Part shown: one piece after another, positions 8,186 through 17,396 of the stretch
Layout of the letters: the number at the start of each line of letters is the position of its first letter
How positions within the stretch are numbered: the first letter of the stretch is position 1
Assembly (NCBI GenBank): GCA_937892545.1
Contig: CALAFO010000017.1
Span: forward strand, 32,694 to 96,693
Source of the DNA: Scatosoma sp002474405
Lineage (GTDB): Bacteria; Bacillota; Clostridia; Christensenellales; Borkfalkiaceae
Direction of reading: 5' to 3'
DNA length: 64,000 nt
The notes under the pieces: model-generated
Told to the model about the DNA's origin: nothing
The model's input: only the letters and a program-made list of their open reading frames with translations
The model's database searches: none
Program-made: the position numbers and the translations under genes

Positions 8186-9712
8186 TCATTCCACGCAGAT
8201 ATCGTAAAGTTCCAGCGAACGGAGTTTCGCGTTTCCGCCCTCCGCAAAGAAAGAAATCCCCTCGCCGTTTTCCTTCGTATAAACGACGGCGGTCATCACT
8301 CTTTCGCCGCCGTTTACAAAAACTTCGCAGCACGAAACGTCCAGAAAAACACGCATCGTAATCGCCCCGTTTTTTTCTTCCGTTTTCACCGAGCGGTACG
8401 CGGCGTCCTTTTCGTTCGGGTCGCAATAAAGGTTCAGCCCCGTAGCGGAACGGTCGAACACGATTTTGCCGTCTTTTTTCGAATAATACACCGCGGCGTA
8501 ATTGTTTTCGCTTTCAAACAGCCTTACGCCCGCCCTTTCCGCGTCGCCCGGCTCCAACTCGAAAATCAGCTCCGTTTTCACGCCGCCGACGCCGTTTAAA
8601 ACCGTTCTTTCGCCGATGGTTACGTTTTCGTAACGCACGGCGTTTTTTCTGTACGCTTCTATCTCTCTCACGGGCGACTGCACCAATCTGCCGTTTTGCA
8701 AACCGAGTTCGCGGGGCAGAATCATCGCGCATTTCCAGCCGTCGTCCGCCGCGGGCGATTCGATGCAGCCGGGCAGCATCCACGCCGTCATCACCGTTCT
8801 GCCGTCCGGAATCGCGGCAACCTGCGGCGCGTAAAAATTGAAACCGCCGTCCGTCTCGTCCTCGTATTCCCGCGCAAACGTGCCCTTTTCAAAATCGATT
8901 TTTCCCGTAAAATATACCGCCGAAACGGTGTTTTCGTATCTCCAGTCCTCTCTTAAATATCCTTGCGGGCTCGCCATAATCACGTCTTTTCCGTCAGCCG
9001 TAAACGCGCAGGGGCATTCGTAAATCCCCCTCGTCGGCTTTCCGTCTTTGATCGGTTTCCCCGCAAATTCCCACGCAAGGCAGTCTTTTGAACGGAACAG
9101 CAATATCTGCCCGTCTTTGTCTTTCGCCTGCGAACCGCAAAGCATATAATATACGCCGTCTCTTAAAAAAACGTACGGGTCGCGGAAATCGTGCCGCGAA
9201 CAATCGGCGGGCAGTTTTTCTCCCGAAAGAATAACGCCCTGTTTTTTAAAATGCACGCCGTCGGAAGAAACCGCAAGCGCCTGCGTTTGAATATCGCCGT
9301 TCACCGCGGTATAAAACAGATACATTTTTCCGTCTTTTTCCACCGCGGAACCGGAATAACAGCCGTCTTTATCGTATTCCTTATCGGGCGCAAGCGCAAC
9401 CCCTTCCCAGTGCCAGCGAATAAAATCTTTCGTCGTAAAATGTCCCCAGTGCATGGGTCCCCACACCGAAGAATACGGATGAAACTGAAAAAACAGGTGG
9501 TATTTTCCCAGCGCGTAACAAAAACCGTTCGGGTCGTTCATCCAGCCCGCGGGCGGCATCGCATGAAAAGTATGGCGGTATTTTTTCGCCACGGAAGGCG
9601 CAAACCGCTTCACGTATTCGTCGGCGCGCTCCACCGAAAATGCGGTAACGCATTCCGTTTTTTCCTCCGCCGCAGGGCAGGTTTCATCGTCTTTTTTATG
9701 TTCGTTCGTCAT
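8186..9712 (-). CDS. scrB: Glycoside hydrolase family 32 (sucrose-6-phosphate hydrolase / fructosidase)
   Basis: A 508-residue cytoplasmic GH32 enzyme without a signal peptide. The nucleophile is Asp60 in GWMNDPNG, the transition-state stabiliser Asp178 in FRDPYVF and the acid/base Glu232 in YECPCAF. A five-bladed propeller is followed by a C-terminal beta-sandwich from about residue 350. It hydrolyses beta-fructosidic bonds, probably in sucrose 6-phosphate or short fructo-oligosaccharides. It lies 21 bp behind the fructokinase gene, which would phosphorylate the released fructose. I choose the ATG at 9712 (GGGGA six bases upstream) over a TTG at 9730. No sugar transporter is in this operon. 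Confidence 0.9.
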   Translation of the reverse strand: MTNEHKKDDETCPAAEEKTECVTAFSVERADEYVKRFAPSVAKKYRHTFHAMPPAGWMNDPNGFCYALGKYHLFFQFHPYSSVWGPMHWGHFTTKDFIRWHWEGVALAPDKEYDKDGCYSGSAVEKDGKMYLFYTAVNGDIQTQALAVSSDGVHFKKQGVILSGEKLPADCSRHDFRDPYVFLRDGVYYMLCGSQAKDKDGQILLFRSKDCLAWEFAGKPIKDGKPTRGIYECPCAFTADGKDVIMASPQGYLREDWRYENTVSAVYFTGKIDFEKGTFAREYEDETDGGFNFYAPQVAAIPDGRTVMTAWMLPGCIESPAADDGWKCAMILPRELGLQNGRLVQSPVREIEAYRKNAVRYENVTIGERTVLNGVGGVKTELIFELEPGDAERAGVRLFESENNYAAVYYSKKDGKIVFDRSATGLNLYCDPNEKDAAYRSVKTEEKNGAITMRVFLDVSCCEVFVNGGERVMTAVVYTKENGEGISFFAEGGNAKLRSLELYDICVE

Positions 9713-9733
9713 AATCGTCCCCGCTTGCAAATC

Positions 9734-10675
9734 TTATTTTCCGAAGATTTCTTTTCCGTCCGGCATCGCGGGGATAGCGCCCGCTCTGCCCACCACGTAC
9801 CCCGCCGTTTTGTTGGCGTAAGTCAAAATTCTTTTCAGCGCGGCGGCGGAAATATCGAAGCCGTTTTCCACCAGCTGATACAGCGTAGCCCCCACAAACG
9901 AATCGCCCGCGCCCGTGGTATCCTCTACCCGTTCCGCCTTTTCGGAAGGAACGTATACTTCCGCTTCTTTCGTATACGCCGTCGCGCCCGCGGCGCCCAT
10001 CGTAACGATCGCCAGTTTCACGTTTCCGCCGAGGAGAGAAACCGCCGCTTTTTTCATATCCGCTTCGCCCGTAATATCGGCAAGCTCCTCTTCGCTGACT
10101 TTTATCACGTCCGCAAGCGGAATATACCGCCTTACCGTTTCAAGAAGTTCGTCTTTGCTTTTCCAGAGCGAATATCTCAGATTCGGGTCGAAACTCACCG
10201 TTGCGCCGCTTTTTCTCGCTTTTTCTATCAGCGCGTCGTGCGCTTTTCTCACGGGCGCGTCAATCAGGTCCACGCTGCCGAAATGCAGAACGTCCGTTGT
10301 ATCGAACGAAACGTCCGCAACGTCGGCGGCGCTTAAAAGCATGTCCGCCGAGGGTTTTCTGTAAAAGGAAAACGATCTTTCGCCGTTTTCGTCCAGCGAT
10401 ACAAACGCAAGAGCGGTATTCGCCTCGTCCGTAAACCGTACGTATTTCGTATCGACGCCCGCTTTTTCAAGCGTTTCTTTCAGAAATTTTCCGAACATAT
10501 CGTTGCCGAGTTTTGTAATCACGGCGCTGTTCCCGCCCAGCTTGCTTACGCACACCGCCACGTTTGCGGGCGCGCCGCCCGCGTTGCGGTAAAAAACGCC
10601 TGCGTTTTCCGCTTCGCCTTTCCGCCCCGCAATAAAATCAATCAGCACTTCCCCCGCGGCATATACTTTTTTCAT
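9734..10675 (-). CDS. scrK: Fructokinase, PfkB family
   Basis: A 313-residue ribokinase-fold sugar kinase. The N-terminal GEVLIDF and NAGGAPANVA form the sugar site, and DTTGAGDSFVG (base Asp258) is the PfkB signature 2 anion hole. Sequence type and the GH32 gene directly downstream point to ATP-dependent phosphorylation of fructose. It is the first gene of a two-gene operon with a strong promoter. Other PfkB substrates such as KDG cannot be formally excluded. Confidence 0.88.
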   Translation of the reverse strand: MKKVYAAGEVLIDFIAGRKGEAENAGVFYRNAGGAPANVAVCVSKLGGNSAVITKLGNDMFGKFLKETLEKAGVDTKYVRFTDEANTALAFVSLDENGERSFSFYRKPSADMLLSAADVADVSFDTTDVLHFGSVDLIDAPVRKAHDALIEKARKSGATVSFDPNLRYSLWKSKDELLETVRRYIPLADVIKVSEEELADITGEADMKKAAVSLLGGNVKLAIVTMGAAGATAYTKEAEVYVPSEKAERVEDTTGAGDSFVGATLYQLVENGFDISAAALKRILTYANKTAGYVVGRAGAIPAMPDGKEIFGK

Positions 10676-10752
10676 GGGTCTCCCCGCCTTTTCGTAGTTT
10701 CATTTCGCAATATGTCCCCGCGCCGTCCGTGCGGCGCGTTTGCGATGTATCA

Positions 10753-10781
10753 ATTATAGAGGAAAACAATGCGCCTGTCAA
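10753..10781 (-). promoter_or_regulatory. Promoter of the scrK-scrB operon
   Basis: A near-consensus promoter, TTGACA-17 bp-TATAAT, on the minus strand, about 78 bp before scrK. A short GC-rich hairpin lies in the leader; no clear LacI-type operator was found. Confidence 0.7.
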
Positions 10782-10856
10782 ATACTTTTTACCGCCTGAA
10801 AAAACAATCTTCCGCCTTCGGCTCCCTGCCCGTTTTTTCCCTTCGGTTTTTCTTTA

Positions 10857-10890
10857 TATAAAATCGGCGGAGTGCGCGAACACCCCGCCG
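10857..10890 (-). terminator. Terminator of the carbohydrate-binding lipoprotein gene
   Basis: On the minus strand CGGCGGGGTG pairs with CACTCCGCCG (one G-U pair, six-base loop), followed by ATTTTATATAAAG. Confidence 0.65.
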
Positions 10891-10908
10891 TATTTCGCAA
10901 AGACGCGT

Positions 10909-12912
10909 TCAGTTACCGCCAAACCCGCCGAATCCGCCGGGACGGTTGCCTCCCGGTTGGTTTCCGCCCGCGCCGGGCTGCCCGCCCATACCGCCGGAAG
11001 CGGTTGCTCCGACGGACGTAATCACGGAAGAAACCGTAAACGTCGCCGTCGTGCCGTCGCCGAGCGTAATCGTATAGCTGCCGCCCGAAACAAACGCCGC
11101 CAGCGAGATAATCACCGATTGACAGCTCTTTTCCGTCGTCGTTTCAAACAGCGCGTTTCCGTCCGCATCGGTAATCGTTATCGTAGTGCCCGCGGCAATC
11201 GCGCTGCTTTGCGCATACGAAAGCACATACTGCGAAGAATTAGAAGAAGGCGTTTCCACCATTCCCAGCGAACCCGCCGCATACAGCGTGCCACCCTGCA
11301 CGATGATGCCCGTTTCCGAATCGAGCGCGCCGTCGCCGCCGCCCGTAGGTCCGTGCACGATCACCGTTCCGCCCGTCATCAGTATGCTGCCGTTGGAATC
11401 CAGCCCGTCGCCCTCGGCGTTCACCGCTATATCGCCCCCGGAAATCAGAATATATTCTTTCACCGAAGCATCGTCGCTCGCGGCGTTGATGCCGTCGTCG
11501 GAAGAAACCACGGAAATCGTTCCGCCCGAAATTTCCACATACGCGCCTTCCAGCCCTTCGTACGAAGAATTTACGGTGATGTCGCCGCCTTTCACGCAGG
11601 TCAGGTAATCGGAAGTGATGCCGTCGTCATACGTATCTATCGTAAGGTTGCCGCCGCGGATGAACGTATCGCCGCCGTTGCAGTGAACCGCGTCGTCCGT
11701 GGAATTTATCGTAACGTCGCCGCTTTCAATCACAATCGCGTAGGCGCCGTCCGTTACCTTGTAATCGTCCTCGTCGTCGCCGTCCGTATCGTATTCTATT
11801 TCGCCTGCTTTGATGCCCTTGCAGCTTTGCGCCAGGGCATACCGCGAGGAAATATTGCCGTTATAATCGCTCGCTACCTTTTTATAGGTACTGCCGCTTT
11901 TAATATAACGATAATCGTCCGCTTCCACGCCGTATTCCGCCATGTTCGCGGAAGAAAAGCCTAAAAACAGCCCGTTCGTGCGTATATCGTACGTGCCGCC
12001 CGAAATATACGCAAACGTATCCGCCTGAATCCCGTCGCCGTCCGTATTGCACGTGTAGGTTACGTCTTTCAGCGCCACAAAGCCGCTTTCCGTCGTATAA
12101 GCGCCCGAAGTATCGCCGTCGGAATTATCGTAGTCGCACTCCGCGTGCAAGCCGTCTTTCGCCGCCGTTTTCACGTTGATCGTCGCGCCGTCCGCCGCCA
12201 CCGTTTCCGCGGAAACGCCGTGTTTCGTGCACGATAAATTCAGTGCGGCGTTCACGATAAAGCACTTGCCGGAAGCTTTCACCGCGCTGCCGTCCGCTCC
12301 GCTTGTCGTAATTTCCAGCGTGCCGCCGCCGTTCACGTACAAATCGCCTTTCACGTGTACCGCGTTGGCGCCGTCGCAGGTCGTCGTAATCGCGTTCGTC
12401 GTGCCGTCTTTCGCCGTAACGGTAAGCGAAAGTTTTTTATCGCTTTTTGCAATCGCCGCGCCCGCCGCAGAGGAAATATTCGCGCCACTTAAAATCAGAT
12501 GCACTTCCGCGCCCTTTTTCAAGCCGGAAAACGAAACGCCGTCCGCATAATCGCCGCTTAAAAGATACGTGCCCGCCGCGGAAATCACGCCGTCCGCCTC
12601 CAGCGCCGTCGCGCCCGTCTCGTCGGTATCCGCTTTCAGCGCCGATAAATCCACCTTGCCCGCGGCAATCACCGCGCTTTCCGTTTCCGATTCGTCCACC
12701 GTATCGGGCAGCGTGCCTTCGCCGCCACCGTCCAGTCGATCGCCGGGATTTACGAACGAACCGTCCGGCGGAGTCGGTTGCCCGTTGTTCGCGCCGCCGT
12801 TGTTCGTGCCGCCCGAAGAAGCGGAGTTATCGCACCCCGCGAAAGCAAACCCGCTTAAAAACAAAAACGCGAGCGCCGCAGCCGTCCATCTTTTTTTGCC
12901 TGAATTTTTCAT
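10909..12912 (-). CDS. Carbohydrate-binding lipoprotein, Cthe_2159 family
   Basis: A 667-residue secreted lipoprotein with a lipobox FAGC (Cys27). A low-complexity Asn/Gly/Pro linker to about residue 75 is followed by a long repetitive beta-structure with recurring GG.I.I...DDGI-type turns (for example VISSDDGINAASDD-like and TYDDGITSDY). These features match the Cthe_2159 carbohydrate-binding family (PF14262), a calcium-binding parallel beta-helix that in Clostridium thermocellum binds cellulose and acidic sugars. The tail is very Gly-rich (GGQPGAGGNQPGGNRPGG). It is divergent from the two-component genes and shares their operator architecture. It may bind a glycan at the cell surface; an enzymatic role is unproven. 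Confidence 0.8.
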   Translation of the reverse strand: MKNSGKKRWTAAALAFLFLSGFAFAGCDNSASSGGTNNGGANNGQPTPPDGSFVNPGDRLDGGGEGTLPDTVDESETESAVIAAGKVDLSALKADTDETGATALEADGVISAAGTYLLSGDYADGVSFSGLKKGAEVHLILSGANISSAAGAAIAKSDKKLSLTVTAKDGTTNAITTTCDGANAVHVKGDLYVNGGGTLEITTSGADGSAVKASGKCFIVNAALNLSCTKHGVSAETVAADGATINVKTAAKDGLHAECDYDNSDGDTSGAYTTESGFVALKDVTYTCNTDGDGIQADTFAYISGGTYDIRTNGLFLGFSSANMAEYGVEADDYRYIKSGSTYKKVASDYNGNISSRYALAQSCKGIKAGEIEYDTDGDDEDDYKVTDGAYAIVIESGDVTINSTDDAVHCNGGDTFIRGGNLTIDTYDDGITSDYLTCVKGGDITVNSSYEGLEGAYVEISGGTISVVSSDDGINAASDDASVKEYILISGGDIAVNAEGDGLDSNGSILMTGGTVIVHGPTGGGDGALDSETGIIVQGGTLYAAGSLGMVETPSSNSSQYVLSYAQSSAIAAGTTITITDADGNALFETTTEKSCQSVIISLAAFVSGGSYTITLGDGTTATFTVSSVITSVGATASGGMGGQPGAGGNQPGGNRPGGFGGFGGN

Positions 12913-12947
12913 CGAAGTCGTCTCCTTTTTTTGAATTTTGTACCCCG

Positions 12948-12981
12948 ATTATAACTTACAAAGCTTAAAAAATTCTTAAAA
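12948..12981 (-). promoter_or_regulatory. Activator-type promoter of the lipoprotein: paired TTTTAAG boxes plus -10
   Basis: On the minus strand two TTTTAAG half-sites, 11 bp apart (12975-12981 and 12964-12970), end exactly 10 bp before TATAAT (12948-12953). No -35 hexamer is present. Direct repeats with one-turn spacing replacing the -35 are how OmpR/PhoB-type regulators activate transcription. The ATG is about 35 bp downstream of the -10. Confidence 0.65.
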
Positions 12982-13012
12982 AAACGTGCGAAAACACAAA
13001 AAAATCGCTGAT

Positions 13013-13046
13013 TTTTAAGGCTTTTTTAAGAAAAATATGCTATAAT
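13013..13046 (+). promoter_or_regulatory. Activator-type promoter of the two-component operon: paired TTTTAAG boxes plus -10
   Basis: Two TTTTAAG half-sites at 13013-13019 and 13024-13030, again 11 bp apart, end exactly 10 bp before TATAAT (13041-13046). There is no -35 match. The layout mirrors the divergent lipoprotein promoter base for base in spacing, which suggests autoregulation by the adjacent response regulator. Confidence 0.65.
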
Positions 13047-13149
13047 ATAGGCGAATACAGGGCAAAAAACAGCCGAAATCACACAAAAAACAACGCAAAA
13101 TCAACATAAAAAAGGCAAAAATCGGGCAAAAAAGAGGTAAAAAAACGTC

Positions 13150-13848
13150 ATGAAAGCATTGATGATCGAAGACGAAAAAAAGCTTGCCGCGGCAATGCAG
13201 TATTTGTTTAAAGAAAACGGCGTGGAGCTTGAAACGGCGTACGACGGAAAAAGCGGCTACGAAAAAGCCCTTTCAGCTAGTTACGACGTAATTATTTTAG
13301 ACGTGATGCTGCCGCAAATGAACGGCTTCGAAGTGCTTGAAGCGCTGCGCAAAGACGGCGTGGATACGCCCGTGATTATGCTTACCGCGCTGGGTTCGGT
13401 GCCCGATAAAATCAAAGGTCTGAAAGCGGGCGCCGACGATTATCTGCCGAAGCCGTTCGACAGCGACGAACTGATTGCGCGGATTTTTGCCCTGACGCGC
13501 CGCAGCGGCGCCGCGCTGCAGAACCGACTTTCTTTCGGCGACCTCACACTCGACTGTCTTTCGGGCGAACTGACGAAAGACGGCGAAAGCGTGAAGCTGA
13601 ACTATAAAGAAAAAGAAATTCTGAAAATGCTGTTTGCGGCGAAAGGAACGCTGGTTCTGAAAGACGCCCTGATTGATAAAGTGTGGGGCTGGGATTCGGA
13701 CGCGGGCGATAATTCGCTGGAAGCGTACCTTTCGTTTCTGCGCAAAAAGCTGCGCTTTTTAGGTTCTCGCGTGTGCCTGAAAAACTATCAGAAAACGGGT
13801 TATAAATGCGAATTCGATTCCGCTGAAGGAGGCAACGGCAATGATTAA
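13150..13848 (+). CDS. OmpR-family response regulator
   Basis: A 232-residue protein with a receiver domain (1-118) and a winged-helix DNA-binding domain (about 128-228). The phospho-acceptor is Asp51 in IILDVMLPQ, with the acidic pocket IEDE near the N-terminus, Thr79 and Lys101 in LPKPF. The C-terminal domain ends with the recognition helix and wing region NSLEAYLSFLRKKL. It is co-transcribed with the histidine kinase, overlapping it by eight bases. The intergenic TTTTAAG direct repeats are the best candidate binding sites. Confidence 0.92.
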   Translation: MKALMIEDEKKLAAAMQYLFKENGVELETAYDGKSGYEKALSASYDVIILDVMLPQMNGFEVLEALRKDGVDTPVIMLTALGSVPDKIKGLKAGADDYLPKPFDSDELIARIFALTRRSGAALQNRLSFGDLTLDCLSGELTKDGESVKLNYKEKEILKMLFAAKGTLVLKDALIDKVWGWDSDAGDNSLEAYLSFLRKKLRFLGSRVCLKNYQKTGYKCEFDSAEGGNGND

Positions 13849-15205
13849 AAAACTGCGCAGAAAAATCGCAACCTTCGTAACGGTTTTCATCGGCGTGTTT
13901 TCCGTCTTGTTTTCGTGCGGGGTTTCCGCCTACTTTATCGGAAGATACGAACGCGGACTGTATTCCGCCCTCGATACCGCGATTTCTTCCGCCGAGCGCA
14001 AAGACAACGGCGGCGAAACGGGCGGCGGAAAAACGGAAATCGGCGCCGAACCGCCGCAGAATTTCTCTTCCGCCGCAATATGCGTGGTGAAATATACCGT
14101 TTCGGAAAGCGGCGAAGCTTTGATTACCACCCTTTCCGAAGATTTCTGTCTTTCGGGCGACGTGCTTGAAAACGCCGTTGCCGCCGCGATAAACGCCGCG
14201 GGCATTACGCCGGAATTTTCGGAAAAACCGCAGCCGCCGCAAGCCCCAGAGCAATCTGAGCAAGGCGCGGAAAACAAACCCGCTTCCCCTGCCGCGCCGG
14301 AAAACGGCGGCGGGAAAAAGCAGGGTGTATTAAAGGCATACAAGCTTGTGTACGGCGTGAAAGCCGGCGCCGACGGCATATACGCTGGATTTGCCGATTA
14401 CGCGTACCTGAAAAGCGCGCGTACGCGCGTAATTACGCTGGCGGCGGCGTTTGACGTATCTTTCATCGCGCTGACGTTTCTGCTTGCCTTGTACGTTTCG
14501 GCGCAGGCGGTGAAACCCGTGGAAAAAGCGGACAAAGAACAAAAACGTTTTATCGCGGACGCTTCGCACGAACTGAAAACCCCTCTGGCGGTGATTGCCG
14601 CGAACAATAAAATTCTGCTTTCCGAAACGACTGCGCCGGGCGACGAAAAAAAGCGCGAATGGCTTTTATCTTCGCAGGAGGAAATAGGCGTAATGACGGA
14701 TATTATCCGCGATATGCTTGCCCTTGCGCACGGAGAAGCGCTGACGAAAGCGGACAAAAAGCCGACGGATATTTCGTACCTTCTTGACGGAATCTGCCTG
14801 CAGTTCGACGCGGCGGCATATGAAAAAGGCATAACATTGCGACAGGAAATCGAAAGCGGCGCCGTGGTGAACGGCGACGAAAAAATGTTGCGGCGGCTTT
14901 TCGGCGTGCTGATTGAAAACGCGATAAAATACGAGCCCGCGGGCGGCTCCGTTTCGGTGCGCCTGTATACGCAGGGCGGCGCGAAAAACGCGGTGTGCGA
15001 AGTGAAAAACGAACGTTCCGTGATAGCGCCCGAAGATTTGCCGCATGTTTTCGAACGCTTTTACCGCGCGGATAAATCGCGATCTTCCGGCGACGGCGTG
15101 GGCTTGGGGCTTGCGATAGCGAAAAACATTGCGGATTTGCACGGCGCGCGCCTGACGGCGGAATCTTCCCCCGCCGCCGGCACAACGTTTAAAATCGAGT
15201 TTTAA
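13841..15205 (+). CDS. Sensor histidine kinase
   Basis: A 454-residue membrane kinase. TM1 is about residues 10-33 and TM2 about 197-220. The extracellular loop of roughly 160 residues contains a Pro/Glu/Gln-rich low-complexity stretch (about 123-160). No obvious HAMP domain separates TM2 from the H-box, where His243 lies in ASHELKTP. The catalytic domain has the N-box LIENAIKYEPAGG and G-boxes ending VGLGLAIAKNIADLHG. It should phosphorylate the response regulator it overlaps. The ligand is unknown, but the shared regulation with a carbohydrate-binding lipoprotein suggests a surface or glycan cue. Confidence 0.92.
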   Translation: MIKKLRRKIATFVTVFIGVFSVLFSCGVSAYFIGRYERGLYSALDTAISSAERKDNGGETGGGKTEIGAEPPQNFSSAAICVVKYTVSESGEALITTLSEDFCLSGDVLENAVAAAINAAGITPEFSEKPQPPQAPEQSEQGAENKPASPAAPENGGGKKQGVLKAYKLVYGVKAGADGIYAGFADYAYLKSARTRVITLAAAFDVSFIALTFLLALYVSAQAVKPVEKADKEQKRFIADASHELKTPLAVIAANNKILLSETTAPGDEKKREWLLSSQEEIGVMTDIIRDMLALAHGEALTKADKKPTDISYLLDGICLQFDAAAYEKGITLRQEIESGAVVNGDEKMLRRLFGVLIENAIKYEPAGGSVSVRLYTQGGAKNAVCEVKNERSVIAPEDLPHVFERFYRADKSRSSGDGVGLGLAIAKNIADLHGARLTAESSPAAGTTFKIEF

Positions 15206-15262
15206 ATTGCCTATGCTTCGTTTGCATATTCCGGGATGTATTTCCGCCGAAACCCATTTGAA

Positions 15263-15294
15263 GAGCCTGCAATCGGGCGATTGCAGGCTCTTTT
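15263..15294 (+). terminator. Terminator of the two-component operon
   Basis: A perfect 12-bp stem (GAGCCTGCAATC with GATTGCAGGCTC), a four-base loop and TTTT. It also separates the convergent GH43 gene. Confidence 0.85.
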
Positions 15295-15311
15295 AAAGCT
15301 ATATTTGTTTT

Positions 15312-16133
15312 TCAGAAAATTTTCAGGCGTTCGTCCGGCGAGCGGTTCGGCTGATGCAGGACGATGTGATTTTCTCCTTTTAAATCGGTAAAGCGCATAC
15401 AATGTCCGCCGTCTTTATCGAATACCGTTTCTTTTAAAACATATTTGCCGTAAATTCCCGATTCGCTGACGCTTTTCAGCACGGAATAGCCGCTTTTCGT
15501 AAACGTGGACCAGAGCAGTACGATTTTATCGTTTTCGCAATACAAAAACGGACCTTCCGCCACATACCCTTTCCGTTCGTCGCCGATTTCCACGGAAAGC
15601 GGACAATTTCTGCCGCTCACGATTTTTACCGGGGCTTCGACAAGGCGTTTTAAATCGGGCGAAAGCTTTGCGATAAACAGGCTGCCGTCGCCGTTGCCGC
15701 TCACCGGCGTGAGCCACTCGTTGGAAAAACACAGGTAAGGTTCTTCGCGATACACAAACAGCGTGGCATCGAGACAGCCCCAGTTTTCGGGCGTAACGTA
15801 TCTGCCCGTAAGCATTCCGAACGGAGAAAAGAGCGAATCGGACGTTAAAATCAGACTGCCCCGACCGAGATCTTCCCTGAACGCGGAAACAATCAGATGG
15901 TATTTCCCGTTGAAGGCGTGCAGTTCCGGCGCCCAGATATTTGTGTAGCCTGCAAGCGAACCGTCGGTTACAAGCGCGCAGACGCGGTTGAAATTTTCAA
16001 GATCCGCCGATTCGTACAGCGTTAAATCGCTGCCTTTGCCCCACGAATCGTCGCCCGTGGTGCCGAGAAGATAATATTTTCCGTTTTCCGTGAAGATAAA
16101 CGGATCTCTGATATGCAGATTTTCTCTTTTCAT
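15312..16133 (-). CDS. Intracellular GH43-type glycosidase
   Basis: A 273-residue protein with the five-bladed propeller fold of GH43 and no signal peptide. Asp10 in HIRDPFIF is the predicted base, the Asp of the GCLDATLF segment a candidate pKa modulator, and the Glu in VAEGPFLYC the predicted acid; NIWAPELHAF is the usual propeller motif. It would cleave arabinose- or xylose-type linkages in imported oligosaccharides. I choose the ATG at 16133, 32 bp behind the upstream stop, because the longer frame to 16199 overlaps the previous gene. It is the last gene after the GH36 and SGNH genes, so probably the same operon. Confidence 0.85.
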   Translation of the reverse strand: MKRENLHIRDPFIFTENGKYYLLGTTGDDSWGKGSDLTLYESADLENFNRVCALVTDGSLAGYTNIWAPELHAFNGKYHLIVSAFREDLGRGSLILTSDSLFSPFGMLTGRYVTPENWGCLDATLFVYREEPYLCFSNEWLTPVSGNGDGSLFIAKLSPDLKRLVEAPVKIVSGRNCPLSVEIGDERKGYVAEGPFLYCENDKIVLLWSTFTKSGYSVLKSVSESGIYGKYVLKETVFDKDGGHCMRFTDLKGENHIVLHQPNRSPDERLKIF

Positions 16134-16164
16134 ACGATTTTCGCGTGCCTCCGCCTTTAACGGA

Positions 16165-17376
16165 TTATTTTTTTTCGATGGAAATGCCCGCGGCGGCAAG
16201 CGCGTCGGTAAAGTAAGAATAATATTCCGCCTTGGGATGCACTCTGTCGGAAAGTTTATCCGTGGTGAGTTTATCCTGCAAATCGAGATAGGTCGTCCAC
16301 TTTTTATTTGCGCACCACTTCTCTATCGCGGCGTTTACGATTCGAACGTTATCGTCGTACATTGCCGTATCGGGAATATTGCGTTTTGTTACGGAAAAAA
16401 CGTACACTTTCGCATCCGGCATTCTTCCGTGCAGAAGGGTGTAGAAACGTTCCAGATCTTCTATCGCGGTGTCGGCGTCGGTTTTGTCGTTATAAATATT
16501 ATTGTTGCCGAGATTAACCACCACGTTCTTCGCATATACGTCTTTTAAAAGCGTATCGGCAAGGACTTCCCACGTGCACGAAGTGGTGCCGCCGATACCG
16601 AAGCAGCGGGCATCGTACGAGCCGTAATATTTTGAATAGAAATCCGCCCAGTATGTGGGGCAATCGAAGAATGAATCGCCGATGAAAAGCGTTGTGGAAT
16701 GATCGTTGCCGAACAATTCCCACTGCTCTCTGAGCGAATCCGCTTTGGTTTGCCAGCCTTCGCCGACGGCGTATCTCCAGCCGCTTTTATCCACCGTTTT
16801 GCAGGTTACGGTGAAGTTCGCCGAAAAATTTTTCACCGTTGCCGTAACTTCGAACGTGCCTTCCTGCAGCGCGGTAACGGCGCCGTTTTCGATGGAAAGT
16901 TTCGAAGAATCGTACGTATACGTAATCGTTTCGTTCTGAACGGGCGCCGCCAGCGTATATTCGAGTTCCGTTGCGGGGTACCCCACCCACGCCACGGCAT
17001 TTTCGTGCGTGAGCAGATCGCCATCGTACTGCATGGGAAGAACGGTAACTTTAAACGTGGTGCCGCAGGTTTTCGCGGTTGCCGTTACCGTGGTTTCGCC
17101 TTCGGCAAGCCCCGTAACTTTGTTTTCGGAAATGGAAATTTTCGTTTCGTCGTACGAATAGGCGATGGTTTCCGCCTTTTCGGGGATTCCGAACGAGATT
17201 TGCAGCGCAACGGCGGGCTCGCCTATGCGTACCTGCGCGTCGGCGACGGAAAGCGTTTGCTGCGGCTGTTCGTTTTGCGAAGGATCCTGCGGGGTTTTCG
17301 CGCAGGATTGCGCAAAGGTGCACGTAAGCGCCGCCGAAGCCAGAAGAACGGCAAACAATTTGGTGAATTTTCTCAT
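16165..17376 (-). CDS. Secreted SGNH/GDSL hydrolase with two bacterial Ig-like domains
   Basis: A 403-residue exported protein. The N-terminal signal ends near Cys25 (FAQSC), a plausible lipobox. Two Ig-like (BIG2-type) modules cover about 40-113 and 118-195. An SGNH esterase domain follows, with nucleophile Ser235 in LFIGDSFFD, block II Gly in GIGGTTS, block III Asn in NLGNNNI and the Asp377/His380 pair in SDRVHPK. Such enzymes deacylate polysaccharides, for example acetylated arabinan or xylan. Its place between GH36 and GH43 genes supports a glycan esterase role at the cell surface. Confidence 0.85.
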   Translation of the reverse strand: MRKFTKLFAVLLASAALTCTFAQSCAKTPQDPSQNEQPQQTLSVADAQVRIGEPAVALQISFGIPEKAETIAYSYDETKISISENKVTGLAEGETTVTATAKTCGTTFKVTVLPMQYDGDLLTHENAVAWVGYPATELEYTLAAPVQNETITYTYDSSKLSIENGAVTALQEGTFEVTATVKNFSANFTVTCKTVDKSGWRYAVGEGWQTKADSLREQWELFGNDHSTTLFIGDSFFDCPTYWADFYSKYYGSYDARCFGIGGTTSCTWEVLADTLLKDVYAKNVVVNLGNNNIYNDKTDADTAIEDLERFYTLLHGRMPDAKVYVFSVTKRNIPDTAMYDDNVRIVNAAIEKWCANKKWTTYLDLQDKLTTDKLSDRVHPKAEYYSYFTDALAAAGISIEKK

Positions 17377-17396
17377 GATTTTCTCTCCTTTACGGC

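Noticed and set aside
9191..10336. 381-codon plus-strand frame across the GH32 and fructokinase genes
   Set aside because: It spans two real genes in antisense with Arg/His-rich composition; no evidence for coding.
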